A model generated the notes under the pieces. The model saw only the letters and a program-made list of their open reading frames with translations. It did no database searches and was not told the origin of the DNA. The position numbers and the translations under genes were made by a program. From Gammaproteobacteria bacterium (lineage in GTDB: Bacteria > Pseudomonadota > Gammaproteobacteria > JABHGC01): a DNA stretch of 64,000 nt. Numbering within the stretch: position 1 is the first letter of the stretch; each line of letters begins with the position of its first letter. Location of the stretch: NCBI GenBank assembly GCA_027077805.1, contig JALWTS010000044.1, positions 1-64,000 of the forward strand, written 5' to 3'. Below are positions 36,787 to 46,106 of the stretch, piece after piece.

Positions 36787-36844
36787 ATTGTCAAAATTTG
36801 ACAATATTTGTGGGGCTATGTCAATTAGTGTCAATAATTGTCAA
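36787..36844 (+). promoter_or_regulatory. Array of TGTCAA sites upstream of pilA, likely PilR-binding
   Basis: TGTCAA occurs at 36789, 36819, 36829 and 36839, that is at exact 10-base spacing for the last three and 30 bases for the first, so all lie on one face of the helix. The first is part of a perfect 19-base palindrome (36787-36805; arms ATTGTCAAA and TTTGACAAT). Known PilR targets are tandem TGTC-containing sites upstream of the pilA sigma-54 promoter. The sites lie about 105-160 bases before the predicted transcription start. Confidence 0.75.
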
Positions 36845-36921
36845 TTAAAATTCGCAACAAAAAACAAGCTCTATAAAAAAATAATGCAATAAAATCAAAT
36901 AATTATAAAAAAGTAATATTT

Positions 36922-36939
36922 TTGGCACAAAATATGCTC
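36922..36939 (+). promoter_or_regulatory. Sigma-54 promoter of pilA
   Basis: TTGGCACAAAATATGCTC: GG (36924-36925) and GC (36936-36937) separated by 10 bases, with the TGGCAC half matching the -24 consensus exactly. Predicted transcription starts near 36949, about 57 bases before the pilA ATG. It lies between pilR and pilA, as expected for PilR control. Confidence 0.88.
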
Positions 36940-37005
36940 GGTATTTTGCTAATCATTAAACACAATGATTCAATTTATACAAACTAAAATTTAGGAGTTA
37001 GTCTC

Positions 37006-37491
37006 ATGAAACAACAAGGTTTTACCTTAATCGAATTAATGATCGTCGTTGCAATTATCGGTATTTTAGCCGCCGTTGCGATTCCAGCTTACCAAGATTA
37101 CACTATCCGTGCTCAAGTCTCTGAAGGTTTGAATATGGCAGGTGAAGCAAAAGCCAGTGTCTCTGACTTTTATTCTAACCGTGGCCGTTTACCATCCGGC
37201 AACGCTTCAGCCGGTCTGCCAACGGCAGGTAGCTTGACGGGTAACTATGTTGATAATATTGCCGTTAATAGTGGTGTAGTAACCATTACTTATGGGAATC
37301 GTGTGAATAATAACGTTGCAAGCAGTACTTTAGCCCTTAATCCATTTACTGCTGATGGCTGTGGTTCTTGTCCTGTCGTATGGGTATGTGGTGATGCTAC
37401 TGCACCTTCTGGTACTAGTATTATTAGTGGTGCAACTGCAGCTACTACTGATTTATTAGCAAAATACTTACCTGCCGATTGTCGTAACTAA
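37006..37491 (+). CDS. pilA: Type IV pilin, major
   Basis: Protein of 161 residues. A five-residue leader MKQQG is cut by PilD before [20 protein letters not shown], the hydrophobic helix that packs in the fibre core; Glu5 of the mature protein is present. The globular part has two cysteine pairs (CGSC and C...C near the end), giving a C-terminal disulfide loop. AGGAG lies about 9 bases before the ATG. It directly follows the PilR sites and sigma-54 promoter and is followed by a hairpin and a second pilin gene. Confidence 0.96.
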   Translation: MKQQGFTLIELMIVVAIIGILAAVAIPAYQDYTIRAQVSEGLNMAGEAKASVSDFYSNRGRLPSGNASAGLPTAGSLTGNYVDNIAVNSGVVTITYGNRVNNNVASSTLALNPFTADGCGSCPVVWVCGDATAPSGTSIISGATAATTDLLAKYLPADCRN

Positions 37492-37510
37492 TCATTACTG
37501 CAACCCAATG

Positions 37511-37535
37511 GCAAAGATCACCTAGTGATCTTTGC
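37511..37535 (+). terminator. Strong hairpin between the two pilin genes
   Basis: An 11-base perfect stem (GCAAAGATCAC / GTGATCTTTGC) with a 3-base CTA loop, 19 bases after the pilA stop. There is no T-run after it, so it may be a leaky terminator or an mRNA-stabilising end that makes pilA transcripts more abundant than those of the second pilin. Confidence 0.6.
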
Positions 37536-37562
37536 TATTGTCATTAGTCAATGAGTATCACT

Positions 37563-38060
37563 ATGAACACCCAAACAGTACAAACTGGTTTTACTTTGAT
37601 CGAACTAATGATTGTTGTTGCTATCATTGGAATTTTAGCATCTATTGCCATTCCTGCTTATCAGGATTACACCATTCGTTCTCAAGTCGCAGAAGGCTTA
37701 AATCTTGCTTCGGGTGTGAAAAGCAATGTTTCTGATTTTTATGCAGCAAGAGGTAGATTGCCAGATAACAATGACTCAGCAGGATTGCCTAGTGCTACTA
37801 GTGTCATCGGTCACTATGTTGATAACATTGTCATCAGCAGTCAGGGTAATATTACGGTAACTTACGGTAATCAAGTCAACCAAAATATACAAGGCTTAAC
37901 CATTCGCTTAGTCCCAGCAACACAACCTGGTTGTCGTGCTTGCCCTTTAGCTTGGGTTTGTGGCGATGCCTCCCCCCCTCCTAATACAGTGATTCAAGGT
38001 GGCCCACAAGGCACTAATATTTTGCCAAAATTTTTACCACAAAACTGTCGTCCTCAATAA
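37563..38060 (+). CDS. Second type IV pilin
   Basis: Protein of 165 residues if started at 37563 (MNTQTVQTG then [20 protein letters not shown]); an ATG four codons earlier at 37551 is also possible. The N-terminal half closely follows the first pilin ([28 protein letters not shown]), as does the cysteine arrangement (CRACP, VCGD). The globular C-terminal part diverges. Neither start has a good ribosome site, so expression may be lower or conditional. It may be a minor or alternative major pilin. A C7 run is at 37972-37978. Confidence 0.9.
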   Translation: MNTQTVQTGFTLIELMIVVAIIGILASIAIPAYQDYTIRSQVAEGLNLASGVKSNVSDFYAARGRLPDNNDSAGLPSATSVIGHYVDNIVISSQGNITVTYGNQVNQNIQGLTIRLVPATQPGCRACPLAWVCGDASPPPNTVIQGGPQGTNILPKFLPQNCRPQ

Positions 38061-38092
38061 TTCACTGACTGAAGCGTTTAGTATTGTGAAAA

Positions 38093-38956
38093 CTATTGTT
38101 CTTTACTATAGATAATGGTGGTGATTTGTTCAGAAACCAAACCAATTAAAAATACTAAAATTGAAGTGATAAATAATAAGGCACTCATGTTCGTAAAGCG
38201 TCCTTGTGTAATAAATGTATGAAGGTAATGCCAACTACCTAAGGTAAAAAAAACAAAACTGGTCGGCAAAAACAATTTTAAGGGCGAGTACAAGGTCCCA
38301 ATCCGAAAAATAATCAAAAAAAATCGAAACCCATCTTTTAAGGGTTTAATATGACTAAGCCCTGCTTGTCTTTTCCTAACATCAATAGCGATAAACATGA
38401 CAGGATAGCCTGAACGTAAAAAAGCCATAGTAATGGTTGTCGGATAAGAAAAACCATTAGGTAATAAATATAAAAATTGTCGGAATTTCTTAGCATTGAC
38501 GGCCCGAAAACCTGAGGTTAAATCCTTAATCTCATGGTTTGAAATCCAGCTTGATAAGCGATTATAAAAACCATTGGCTAACCGCCGTGCAAAACTAGCT
38601 TGCCCATCAATTGAGCGAGCACCGACAACCATATCATAACCTTGCTGTAAATGTTGCACTAACAATGAAATTTGTTCTGGCTGATGTTGACCATCGGCAT
38701 CCATAAAAACGAAAATATCATTCGTTGCCACACGAGCACCTGCTTTAATAGCGGCACCATTACCCATACTATAAGGATGAGTAATGATTTTGACTTGGTA
38801 TCGTTGACAAATCTCAATGGTATTATCGTTAGAACCATCATTCACTACAATCACCTCAGCATTCGGGTATAGTTTTGTAATCTCAGGGAGTAACTTATCC
38901 AAATTCTCCGCTTCATTTTTCGCAGGTAAAATCACACTAAATAATGGTAACTTCAC
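38093..38956 (-). CDS. Family 2 glycosyltransferase with C-terminal membrane helices
   Basis: Protein of 287 residues. GT-A domain with SVILPAKNEAENL, VIVVNDGSNDNT and the metal-binding FMDADGQHQ motif, like dolichyl- or undecaprenyl-phosphate sugar synthases (DPM1/ArnC type). Two membrane segments at about 225-275 anchor it. It likely charges a lipid phosphate with a sugar that a neighbouring membrane transferase then uses. It faces the second pilin gene tail-to-tail, 32 bases apart. Donor sugar unknown. Confidence 0.88.
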   Translation of the reverse strand: MKLPLFSVILPAKNEAENLDKLLPEITKLYPNAEVIVVNDGSNDNTIEICQRYQVKIITHPYSMGNGAAIKAGARVATNDIFVFMDADGQHQPEQISLLVQHLQQGYDMVVGARSIDGQASFARRLANGFYNRLSSWISNHEIKDLTSGFRAVNAKKFRQFLYLLPNGFSYPTTITMAFLRSGYPVMFIAIDVRKRQAGLSHIKPLKDGFRFFLIIFRIGTLYSPLKLFLPTSFVFFTLGSWHYLHTFITQGRFTNMSALLFITSILVFLIGLVSEQITTIIYSKEQ

Positions 38957-38984
38957 AAAAATTCCTTTGGTTAGCCGATAAAAC

Positions 38985-40532
38985 TTAATCTTTCGCTCGT
39001 AACTGATACAGCCTTGCCAGTATTATGACTTGATGATTACCATCTTTAACCGTCCAGCTATCTAACTCTACCGTACTTGACTCAATACGTTTTAATGGAT
39101 AATAAGATGGAAAACTTGGGCTATATAAGGCCATTAAATAAAAATACTGACATTGTTGTTGTTCAACTTCAGTCCAAAATTGTTGTTCACTCATAGTATT
39201 CCTAGGTGGCACATAACTTAAACGTTTACCATAAAATGCAAAAATTGATGGTTTAATTGCAAAAACACAGGCATTTTCATCAACGAATGCCACTGCTTGC
39301 TGAATACTATGCCCAATCACTTGATAATTAATAACATTAGATACTGCACCTGCAATATCATGGGAAAGATACCAACCTTTGATATGCTGATGAGGCTGTG
39401 GGAAATTAATGGGTTGGTAATAACGATCTACTATCAATATCAATTTCGGCAAACTACTGACCACAAGCATTAGAAAAAAAATCGCATGACTTGCGATAAA
39501 CAATCGCCGATTAACCATACGACTAATATAATCAATAAAAAATAATGCCTGTAACAATAAAATAGGTAAAATAACAAACAAAAATCGAGACATTTCTGCT
39601 GGATAAGGCCAAATCAGCACAATGCCAATGTAAATAACAATATAATAGGCATCTAACTTTAGTAAATATAACCTTAATAACAAACCTAGCCCAACTAATC
39701 CTAACAATATAGCTAACATTAGATTAATCATTGGAATGGCAACCAAACTATCGCCATAAAGTGATTGCAACCACACTGACCAAAATAATTGTGCTTTGAC
39801 TTGAATTTCATTAAGCAATATAGCAATAGGATCATTCGAATATTTGGTCACTAAATCAGTTAGATATCCTGATGATTCTGGAGAATAAATCATATTCCAC
39901 AAAATCAAAGGTAGAATAGCAATACCAAGTAATACCCAAAGTTGTTTTGGTCGAAAATAAATTGCAAATAAAATCAAGGCTGACCATAAAGCAATACCAA
40001 TCGTCCTAGTTAATAACAGTGCCGTTAATCCTATGACTGCTATAATCAAATAAATATGCTGTTTGTATTGAGAGTAATATTCCACCATTAATAAAACGAA
40101 TAATGACAAAAGCAAATACAAATTTTCACTATGAATCGAAAGTGCTTCTATATAGGTACTCGGCAATAAAGCAATCAAAAGGGTAATAATTGCATCGGTT
40201 ATGGCTGGAAACCCCCAACTTTTGGCTAAAAAATAAAAGCTAATCAATGCCAATAGCAAACAAGTCGTCGTTATAATATGTGCCATATCAATATAATTTC
40301 CTGCATCAAATATGGCTAATAGTGCGGGAAATAATGGGGGATATAAACTATGTTTCGCAAAATAATCGGCAACTGATGAAGACTCTGACCACAAAGACCA
40401 TGATTGTGCCGTTAATAAATAAACCGCATTATCACCACCTAACCATGCTAATTGATCACTGACGGTCCAAATATAATAAATAACCGCAATCAAAATAAAA
40501 ATCAGCAACTGCCACCAAGATTTGCTTATCAT
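38985..40532 (-). CDS. Multi-spanning membrane glycosyltransferase (PMT/GT39-like)
   Basis: Protein of 515 residues with about 11-12 membrane segments in the first 380 residues and a periplasmic C-terminal domain. The early loop WLGGDNAVYLLTAQSWSLW carries the Asp expected of GT-C enzymes that use lipid-linked sugars. Such enzymes transfer a sugar from a polyprenyl phosphate to protein or lipid in the periplasm. It is sandwiched between two family 2 transferases, supporting a lipid-linked sugar pathway. Acceptor is not known; nearby pilins are candidates. Confidence 0.75.
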   Translation of the reverse strand: MISKSWWQLLIFILIAVIYYIWTVSDQLAWLGGDNAVYLLTAQSWSLWSESSSVADYFAKHSLYPPLFPALLAIFDAGNYIDMAHIITTTCLLLALISFYFLAKSWGFPAITDAIITLLIALLPSTYIEALSIHSENLYLLLSLFVLLMVEYYSQYKQHIYLIIAVIGLTALLLTRTIGIALWSALILFAIYFRPKQLWVLLGIAILPLILWNMIYSPESSGYLTDLVTKYSNDPIAILLNEIQVKAQLFWSVWLQSLYGDSLVAIPMINLMLAILLGLVGLGLLLRLYLLKLDAYYIVIYIGIVLIWPYPAEMSRFLFVILPILLLQALFFIDYISRMVNRRLFIASHAIFFLMLVVSSLPKLILIVDRYYQPINFPQPHQHIKGWYLSHDIAGAVSNVINYQVIGHSIQQAVAFVDENACVFAIKPSIFAFYGKRLSYVPPRNTMSEQQFWTEVEQQQCQYFYLMALYSPSFPSYYPLKRIESSTVELDSWTVKDGNHQVIILARLYQLRAKD

Positions 40533-41234
40533 TTAATCAAACCGAAACAAGCCATATTTAATAATACAATAAATCGCCCGAACCCCATCTTTCCAACCAA
40601 TTTTTTTCCCTTCTGCATAAGTTCGGCCACAATAGGAAATGCCGACTTCATAAATTCTAATTTCAGGAATACGAGAAAGTTTTAAAGTAATTTCTGGTTC
40701 AAAGCCAAAGCGATTTTCTGATATATTAATCCCTTGAATAATATCACGCTTAAATACTTTATAACATGTCTCCATATCGGTTAAATTTAAATTACTAAAC
40801 ATATTGCTTAGCAAGGTCAAAAATTTATTACCCATAGCATGCCAAAAATATAAAACCCGATGTGATTCCCCCCCAACAAAACGACTGCCATAAACAACAT
40901 CCGCTTTACCTTGGAGCAAAGGCTCTAATAGTTTGGGATAATCATCGGGAGTATATTCTAAATCCGCATCTTGCACAATCACATAATCCCCTGTCGCTGC
41001 TTTAAACCCTGTTCTCAACGCTGCCCCTTTGCCTTGGTTATATTCATGGTGAATTAAACAGTCAATCTCATCTTTTAAAACATTATCCAATACTTTATCA
41101 ACACCATCCGTTGAACCATCATTAACCACAATGATTTCTTGTTGCTCAATCGGTGAATTTTTGACTGCCTCGATGACTTGGGCAATCGTTGATTTTTCAT
41201 TAAAACAAGGGATAACAATTGATAATTTCGCCAT
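40533..41234 (-). CDS. Family 2 glycosyltransferase, DPM1-like, soluble
   Basis: I place the start at 41234 ([14 protein letters not shown]); the open frame extends upstream but only over the end of the preceding gene. The 233-residue GT-A domain has [27 protein letters not shown] and the QDADLEY metal motif, typical of dolichyl-phosphate mannose synthase-like enzymes without membrane helices. Its stop touches the start of the GT39-like gene. A C7 run is at 40868-40874. Confidence 0.88.
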   Translation of the reverse strand: MAKLSIVIPCFNEKSTIAQVIEAVKNSPIEQQEIIVVNDGSTDGVDKVLDNVLKDEIDCLIHHEYNQGKGAALRTGFKAATGDYVIVQDADLEYTPDDYPKLLEPLLQGKADVVYGSRFVGGESHRVLYFWHAMGNKFLTLLSNMFSNLNLTDMETCYKVFKRDIIQGINISENRFGFEPEITLKLSRIPEIRIYEVGISYCGRTYAEGKKIGWKDGVRAIYCIIKYGLFRFD

Positions 41235-41242
41235 GAGTTTTT

Positions 41243-43171
41243 TTAACCTTTGTTTTTTGTTTGCAAATACTGCTGATAAATACGGGGATATTGTTGCATT
41301 TTTTGCAACCATTGCTGTTTTAATGCCTCATCCCCAGTTGCCTCTAAAACATAAATTAAGTTTTGCCAGTGCCTAAATTTATTCGGCATTAAATTCACCG
41401 CCTCCAACGCTAATGTTTTGGCTTTAGGCCAGTTTTGCTTTTTAAAGTAATAAACAACCAGAGAATTATAGAATAAATCTAGGTAACGTTGACTATTATT
41501 TGGATTTTTTATGGCTAACTCCACCCACTCTAATGCAATTTTTTCTGGAAAATGACATTTTCCAGAAGTAGCACAACTCAAAGTCTCCACAATAATGGTT
41601 GTGGTAAAGGTTGGTATCGGATAATTTGACAAACGATCGGCTAATATACTAGACCATTGCATATCAATAGGTTTGTCCATAAATGCTTGAAGACGCATAA
41701 TACCAACAATGCCACCCAAATGGTACGGGTCCGCAGGATAAACTTGTTCAAAATGTTGATAGGCTTTTTGATAATATTCTTGTTTTTTCTGTTCATCGTC
41801 AACTAACAACATTAATTGCCAATAATATCGACCTGCGGCGTATTGGGTGCGTGCCGATTTAGGGTGATAACTGACAGAAACTAACATTAATTCCACTGGT
41901 TTGCCCCAATAATCTGCTCGCAGTGCCGTCATGCCCGCATAAAAAAACAAAAAAATAACTGCCAATACTTGCCGAAACTTTAATGATTTTACAAAATAAA
42001 AGGGAATGGTTAACAAATAAAAAACAACTAATAACATACCTAAACTGGGCAAATAATTACGATGCTCATGCATTAATTCTAATGGCAAAATCGTCGATTC
42101 TAAACTATGTCCTCCAAAAAACAGTAATAAGCCAAATGAAATTAACGGGGATTTTTTAGACAAACATAACGCAAATCCTAACAAAACACTGATAATAAAA
42201 AACGAAATAAGGGTAGAAATAGGTTGCCACAAACTTTGAGAAACAACAATATCATCATGAAAAACCCCAAACTGAGATAAATTTGGTAATAATAACAACT
42301 GTAGATATGAAACAATCACTCGAAATTGCGTAAAAACACGTTCCCATAAATCAAAAGAACGATGGCTGTAGTTTAAAAAATACTCAGAATAAACCGATAA
42401 TATCACCAGTCCCAAAAATAATGGTATCACCAAAATAATGAGAAACAACCACTGCAATCTTAATTTATCCGCTTTACATTTGACCTCACCACCAAAAATT
42501 AACCATTCGATTAATAAGCAGTAAACTGGCACTAAAATGCCAATTTCCTTGCTTAATATGGCCAATAAAACCCAAACAAAGCTAATAACAATCCAAAACC
42601 ATCCACCAGAATACCCTTTCCACAATCGATAACGACCCGCAATATAACACACCATGGCAAGTAATATAAATAACGAGGATAAACTCGTCATACGTTGTAC
42701 AATATACAAAATACTTGTCAACTGAATGGGATGGAATAACCAAGCAAAAGTAACCAATAAACTTAAACTATACATATAATTTTGATGCCATTGATACTGA
42801 TTTCGTTGTTGTAATACTTGCAATAAGGCAAACAATAAAATAAAAACTAACACACCATTAATCAGATGGATCACAAGGTTAGTTAGTTTAAAATAGTAGG
42901 GATCAAAACCTGAAAAGTAATAATTGACAGCAAAACTAACCATGCTAAGTGGTCGTTTTAAAGGACTCGAGATACCCGAAGAAGCAACTTCGCTTAAAGA
43001 ATCAAAGGTAATCGCCTCAATTTTAATGGATGGGTTTTTTAGAATATTCACTTGATCATCAAAAATAAAATCCCCTGTCAAGCCAGAATGATAAATAAAA
43101 TAAGTACAAACTAAACCAAAAAATAATAACGCTGTCTTGATAATGCTCAAATTTTTCCACAATTCAGACAT
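41243..43171 (-). CDS. Large membrane protein with TPR-like C-terminus (TMTC/DUF1736-like)
   Basis: Protein of 642 residues: about 11 membrane segments in residues 1-430 and a C-terminal helical region (about 440-640) with TPR-like repeats. The first loop ([17 protein letters not shown], then [18 protein letters not shown] and [11 protein letters not shown]) matches the GT-C proteins related to TMTC O-mannosyltransferases. The FDD aspartates would be catalytic. Together with the three downstream transferase genes it forms a minus-strand cluster beside the pilins, suggesting O-glycosylation of a surface protein. Family call is from motif memory. Confidence 0.65.
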   Translation of the reverse strand: MSELWKNLSIIKTALLFFGLVCTYFIYHSGLTGDFIFDDQVNILKNPSIKIEAITFDSLSEVASSGISSPLKRPLSMVSFAVNYYFSGFDPYYFKLTNLVIHLINGVLVFILLFALLQVLQQRNQYQWHQNYMYSLSLLVTFAWLFHPIQLTSILYIVQRMTSLSSLFILLAMVCYIAGRYRLWKGYSGGWFWIVISFVWVLLAILSKEIGILVPVYCLLIEWLIFGGEVKCKADKLRLQWLFLIILVIPLFLGLVILSVYSEYFLNYSHRSFDLWERVFTQFRVIVSYLQLLLLPNLSQFGVFHDDIVVSQSLWQPISTLISFFIISVLLGFALCLSKKSPLISFGLLLFFGGHSLESTILPLELMHEHRNYLPSLGMLLVVFYLLTIPFYFVKSLKFRQVLAVIFLFFYAGMTALRADYWGKPVELMLVSVSYHPKSARTQYAAGRYYWQLMLLVDDEQKKQEYYQKAYQHFEQVYPADPYHLGGIVGIMRLQAFMDKPIDMQWSSILADRLSNYPIPTFTTTIIVETLSCATSGKCHFPEKIALEWVELAIKNPNNSQRYLDLFYNSLVVYYFKKQNWPKAKTLALEAVNLMPNKFRHWQNLIYVLEATGDEALKQQWLQKMQQYPRIYQQYLQTKNKG

Positions 43172-43500
43172 ATTTATCCACTTAATTTGATAATCAAAGA
43201 CTTAAATATAGTCTATAATTAGAACGATATCAGCACTGGATAGCAATACCCCAATTTTCTTGAAACGAATGCTATCGCCAATATCAAAAATATCGACTGA
43301 AAATTGATAAGTTTTAACTGAGACGATGTTAGATGGATAGACAGGATTAAGCACTAGACATTAGCAATTAGATATGCCATCATGTCCACATGAAAAAGAG
43401 TTACAAGCCTCTATAGGCAAGGACTATCCTAAATAGAAATACGTGTGGGTCATTAATGGGCAGATTGTCAAATGCAAACCTGCCCACCCGTCTCATTGAA
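43172..43500. other. Gene-free gap between glycosylation and nap clusters
   Basis: I find no convincing gene in this 329-base stretch. A loose inverted repeat (GATAGCA near 43240, TGCTATC near 43270) and the hairpin at 43457-43486 are the only structures seen. Confidence 0.6.
43457..43486 (-). terminator. Possible nap operon end hairpin
   Basis: A 7-base perfect stem (TGGGCAG / CTGCCCA) with a 16-base loop, just after the napC stop on the minus strand. No T-run follows, so intrinsic termination is doubtful. Confidence 0.3.
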
Positions 43501-44112
43501 TTATAGCCCTGTTTCTTTATGCGTTGCTTCATCCATGTAAGGCAATTGATGGGCAATGCCCTTGTGGCAGTCAATACAAGTTTGACCATTGCTAAACCCT
43601 TTTTGATGTAATCGGCTAGAGCGTCGGCTTTGTTCGCCATAATCCATTGATTCATAATCATGACAATTACGGCATTCTCTGGAATCAGTTTTTTTCATCG
43701 ATGCCCAAACATGTTTTGCCAATTCCAAGCGTTTGGCTTCAAATTTTTCAGGAGTATCAATGCTACCAAGCATTTTATGGTATAACTCATTGGATGCTTG
43801 GATTTTACGGACAAATTTGTGTACCCATTCTTTTGGCACATGACAGTCAGGACAGGTTGCTCTTACGCCAGTACGATTCATATAATGAATGGTTTGTTTA
43901 TATTCTTGATAAACATTTTCTTCCATTTCATGACAAGAAATACAAAAAGTCTCATTATTAGTGGCTTCCATTGCCGTATTAAAGCCACCCCAAAAAATAA
44001 TACCCGCAACAAAACCCATGCTTAATAATGAAAGCAATGATTTAGTAGTACAAGGATGACATAATAATTGCCAAGTACGTTTAATAATATTTGCTTGCGT
44101 TTCTTCCGTCAT
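43501..44112 (-). CDS. napC: Tetraheme cytochrome NapC
   Basis: Protein of 203 residues. One membrane anchor at about 28-45, then four CxxCH heme motifs at Cys57, Cys87, Cys147 and Cys179, the NapC/NirT pattern. NapC oxidises quinol at the inner membrane and passes electrons to NapAB in the periplasm. It is the last gene of napFDAGHBC, 3 bases after napB. Length and heme number are normal. Confidence 0.97.
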   Translation of the reverse strand: MTEETQANIIKRTWQLLCHPCTTKSLLSLLSMGFVAGIIFWGGFNTAMEATNNETFCISCHEMEENVYQEYKQTIHYMNRTGVRATCPDCHVPKEWVHKFVRKIQASNELYHKMLGSIDTPEKFEAKRLELAKHVWASMKKTDSRECRNCHDYESMDYGEQSRRSSRLHQKGFSNGQTCIDCHKGIAHQLPYMDEATHKETGL

Positions 44113-44115
44113 GGT

Positions 44116-44562
44116 TTACTCCTGAGTCAAACTATCAACAGGGGTAAATTGATTTTCAATTAAAGGCGGTGCTTCAACTTGTGGCACATGACATTGAGTG
44201 CAAAAATAACGTCTTGGGGCAACGCTAGATAATTCATTACCGTCCCTATCTCTAAAATGGGTTAAGCTAATTTTAGTGGCACCTGATTCTTTATAACTAC
44301 GCCAACTATGGCAGGTTAAACATTTATTAGAACGTCGATCTATGGTGTAACGGTGGATTTTATGGGGAATAATCGGCGGTTGTTGCAAATAATTTCTAGC
44401 AATGGGTTCTCTATCATGTTGCCAACGTTTTAACGTAGGTATTTTTGCCTCCTCATCTAAAGGATTATGCCCCCTTAGTGACACTACATCGGCAAAACTT
44501 AACAAGGAAAAACATATTAAAGCAAAACTTAGAATGAATGTTATACTATTGATAATTTTCAT
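44116..44562 (-). CDS. napB: Diheme cytochrome NapB
   Basis: Protein of 148 residues with a signal peptide of about 24 residues. Two heme motifs, Cys81 (CLTCH) and Cys121 (CTQCH), and the conserved HDREPIARNYLQQPPIIPH segment of NapB. It is the electron-transfer subunit of periplasmic nitrate reductase. It begins 2 bases after napH. Confidence 0.97.
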   Translation of the reverse strand: MKIINSITFILSFALICFSLLSFADVVSLRGHNPLDEEAKIPTLKRWQHDREPIARNYLQQPPIIPHKIHRYTIDRRSNKCLTCHSWRSYKESGATKISLTHFRDRDGNELSSVAPRRYFCTQCHVPQVEAPPLIENQFTPVDSLTQE

Positions 44563-44564
44563 GA

Positions 44565-45392
44565 TTAACTCCTTAGGTCAAATTGAAAAACTTGTTTTGA
44601 ACAAACTTCAATACAACGACCACAATGGGTACAATTAATATTGGTAATAAAACGGCTGTGATTAGGATTTTGTGGTTTTAAAGCAGGTTTGATTACTTGA
44701 GGTTCAGGACAAACAATAAAACAATCCATGCAGTCATCACATTGCTCACGATGTTTCGCATTGACTTGGACAAAACCGTTACCCAATAGACTATAAAACG
44801 CCCCCATTGGACACAAATGACCACACCAAACATGACGACTGATCAATAATTCTAATAAAAATATGGCCAACACAATCAACCATGTGAGGCCTAAACCAAA
44901 AATCAGACTGCGTTGTAAGATTGAAACTGGATTCACTAATTCCCAAACTAAACGACCTGTAAACATAGCAAGCATTAATGTCATAGCCAATAACCAATAG
45001 CGTAAATTTTTATTTAAATGCAGTTGTGATTGAATTTTTAATAGTCGTCTTAGAAAAAATGCGGTATCCGTAATAATATTCACAGGGCAAACCCAAGCAC
45101 AATAGACTCGGCCACCCACTATGATATAAAATCCAGCAACAACAAGTGCACCTATTATTACAGTGGTAGTGAGTTGATGTTGAGCAAATAATGATTGTAT
45201 GGCAAGATAGGGATCAGTGAGTGCGAGTGTTTCTAATATCACACTTGAAGAAAGATTGCCTTTAATTAGCCAGTAAGCAAATAATGGTCCTGCTAAAAAT
45301 AAGCCCAAAATTGTGAACTGGCTAAGTCGTCTTAAGATTAGCCAACGTCCAATCGGTTGATATTGATGGGCTTTGGTTTGTTTGGTTTTCAT
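44565..45392 (-). CDS. napH: Quinol dehydrogenase membrane subunit NapH
   Basis: Start at 45392 (MKTKQTKAHQ), overlapping the napG stop by 4 bases. The 275-residue product has four membrane segments, two cytoplasmic CxxxCP motifs (YCAWVCPVNI and WCGHLCPMGAF) and C-terminal ferredoxin motifs (CDDCMDCFIVCPEP; CTHCGRCIEVCSK) for two 4Fe-4S clusters. NapH with NapG gives a second quinol-to-Nap electron route besides NapC. Confidence 0.96.
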   Translation of the reverse strand: MKTKQTKAHQYQPIGRWLILRRLSQFTILGLFLAGPLFAYWLIKGNLSSSVILETLALTDPYLAIQSLFAQHQLTTTVIIGALVVAGFYIIVGGRVYCAWVCPVNIITDTAFFLRRLLKIQSQLHLNKNLRYWLLAMTLMLAMFTGRLVWELVNPVSILQRSLIFGLGLTWLIVLAIFLLELLISRHVWCGHLCPMGAFYSLLGNGFVQVNAKHREQCDDCMDCFIVCPEPQVIKPALKPQNPNHSRFITNINCTHCGRCIEVCSKQVFQFDLRS

Positions 45393-46072
45393 GCTGGGTT
45401 GCCTTTGAAATCTTGTTTCCAAGGGGCTTGATAATGAGGATTGGGCTTACCTTGAGCAAGTTTTTTAGGCAAAACTTTAATGGCAGACACATCCAAAACA
45501 CAGCCCTGTTCACACTTACCACAACCTGTACAATGGTCAGAATGAACTATCGGAATAAAACGAGCATGTTTTTGGGTGCGACGATTGTGTTGAATATCCA
45601 AAGTAATGGCTTGATCAATCAATGGACAAACACGGTAACAAACATCACAACGTAAGCCCAAATAATTTAAACAGTGCTCATGATCGATTAATACGGCCAA
45701 ACCCATGCGAGCCTGTTCAATATCGGTTAATTCAGAATCCAAAGCATTCGTAGGACAGGCTTTGACACAAGGAATATCCTCACACATTTCACAAGGGCCT
45801 GTTCTAGCCGTAAAATAAGGAGTGCCAGTGGTAACATTTTCACCTAAAGTCGCCAGTTTTAAAATATCATAAGGACAATCTCTCACACATAAGCCACAAC
45901 GGACACAACGAGCCAAAAAATCTGGTTCGGCAACGGCACCAGGTGGACGTAGGGCTTGGCTAGGCAATGCTTGACTTTGTTGTTGATATAAAAACAAAAC
46001 CAAACCAGCCATGCTTGCCGAAGCCAGTTGTTGTGAGCTGTTAATCAGAAATTGACGTCTGGAGATTGGCAT
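45389..46072 (-). CDS. napG: Ferredoxin-type subunit NapG
   Basis: Protein of 227 residues. A twin-arginine signal (SRRQFLINS) at the N-terminus sends the folded protein to the periplasm. Four 4Fe-4S cysteine sets follow: CVRCGLCVRDCP, CEMCEDIPCVKACP, CDVCYRVCP and CTGCGKCEQGC. It pairs with NapH (4-base gene overlap) to oxidise quinol. It lies 34 bases after napA. Confidence 0.96.
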   Translation of the reverse strand: MPISRRQFLINSSQQLASASMAGLVLFLYQQQSQALPSQALRPPGAVAEPDFLARCVRCGLCVRDCPYDILKLATLGENVTTGTPYFTARTGPCEMCEDIPCVKACPTNALDSELTDIEQARMGLAVLIDHEHCLNYLGLRCDVCYRVCPLIDQAITLDIQHNRRTQKHARFIPIVHSDHCTGCGKCEQGCVLDVSAIKVLPKKLAQGKPNPHYQAPWKQDFKGNPA

Positions 46073-46106
46073 GATATTTCTTTAGTCGCACAAATCATCA
46101 TTCGCT

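Noticed and set aside
43180..43200. FNR-like TTGATAATCAA near the start of the TMTC-like gene
   Set aside because: The half-sites are separated by one base instead of four, so it is not an FNR box.
43379..43441. 20-codon ATG frame in the gap before napC
   Set aside because: Too short, without a ribosome site or similarity; probably chance.
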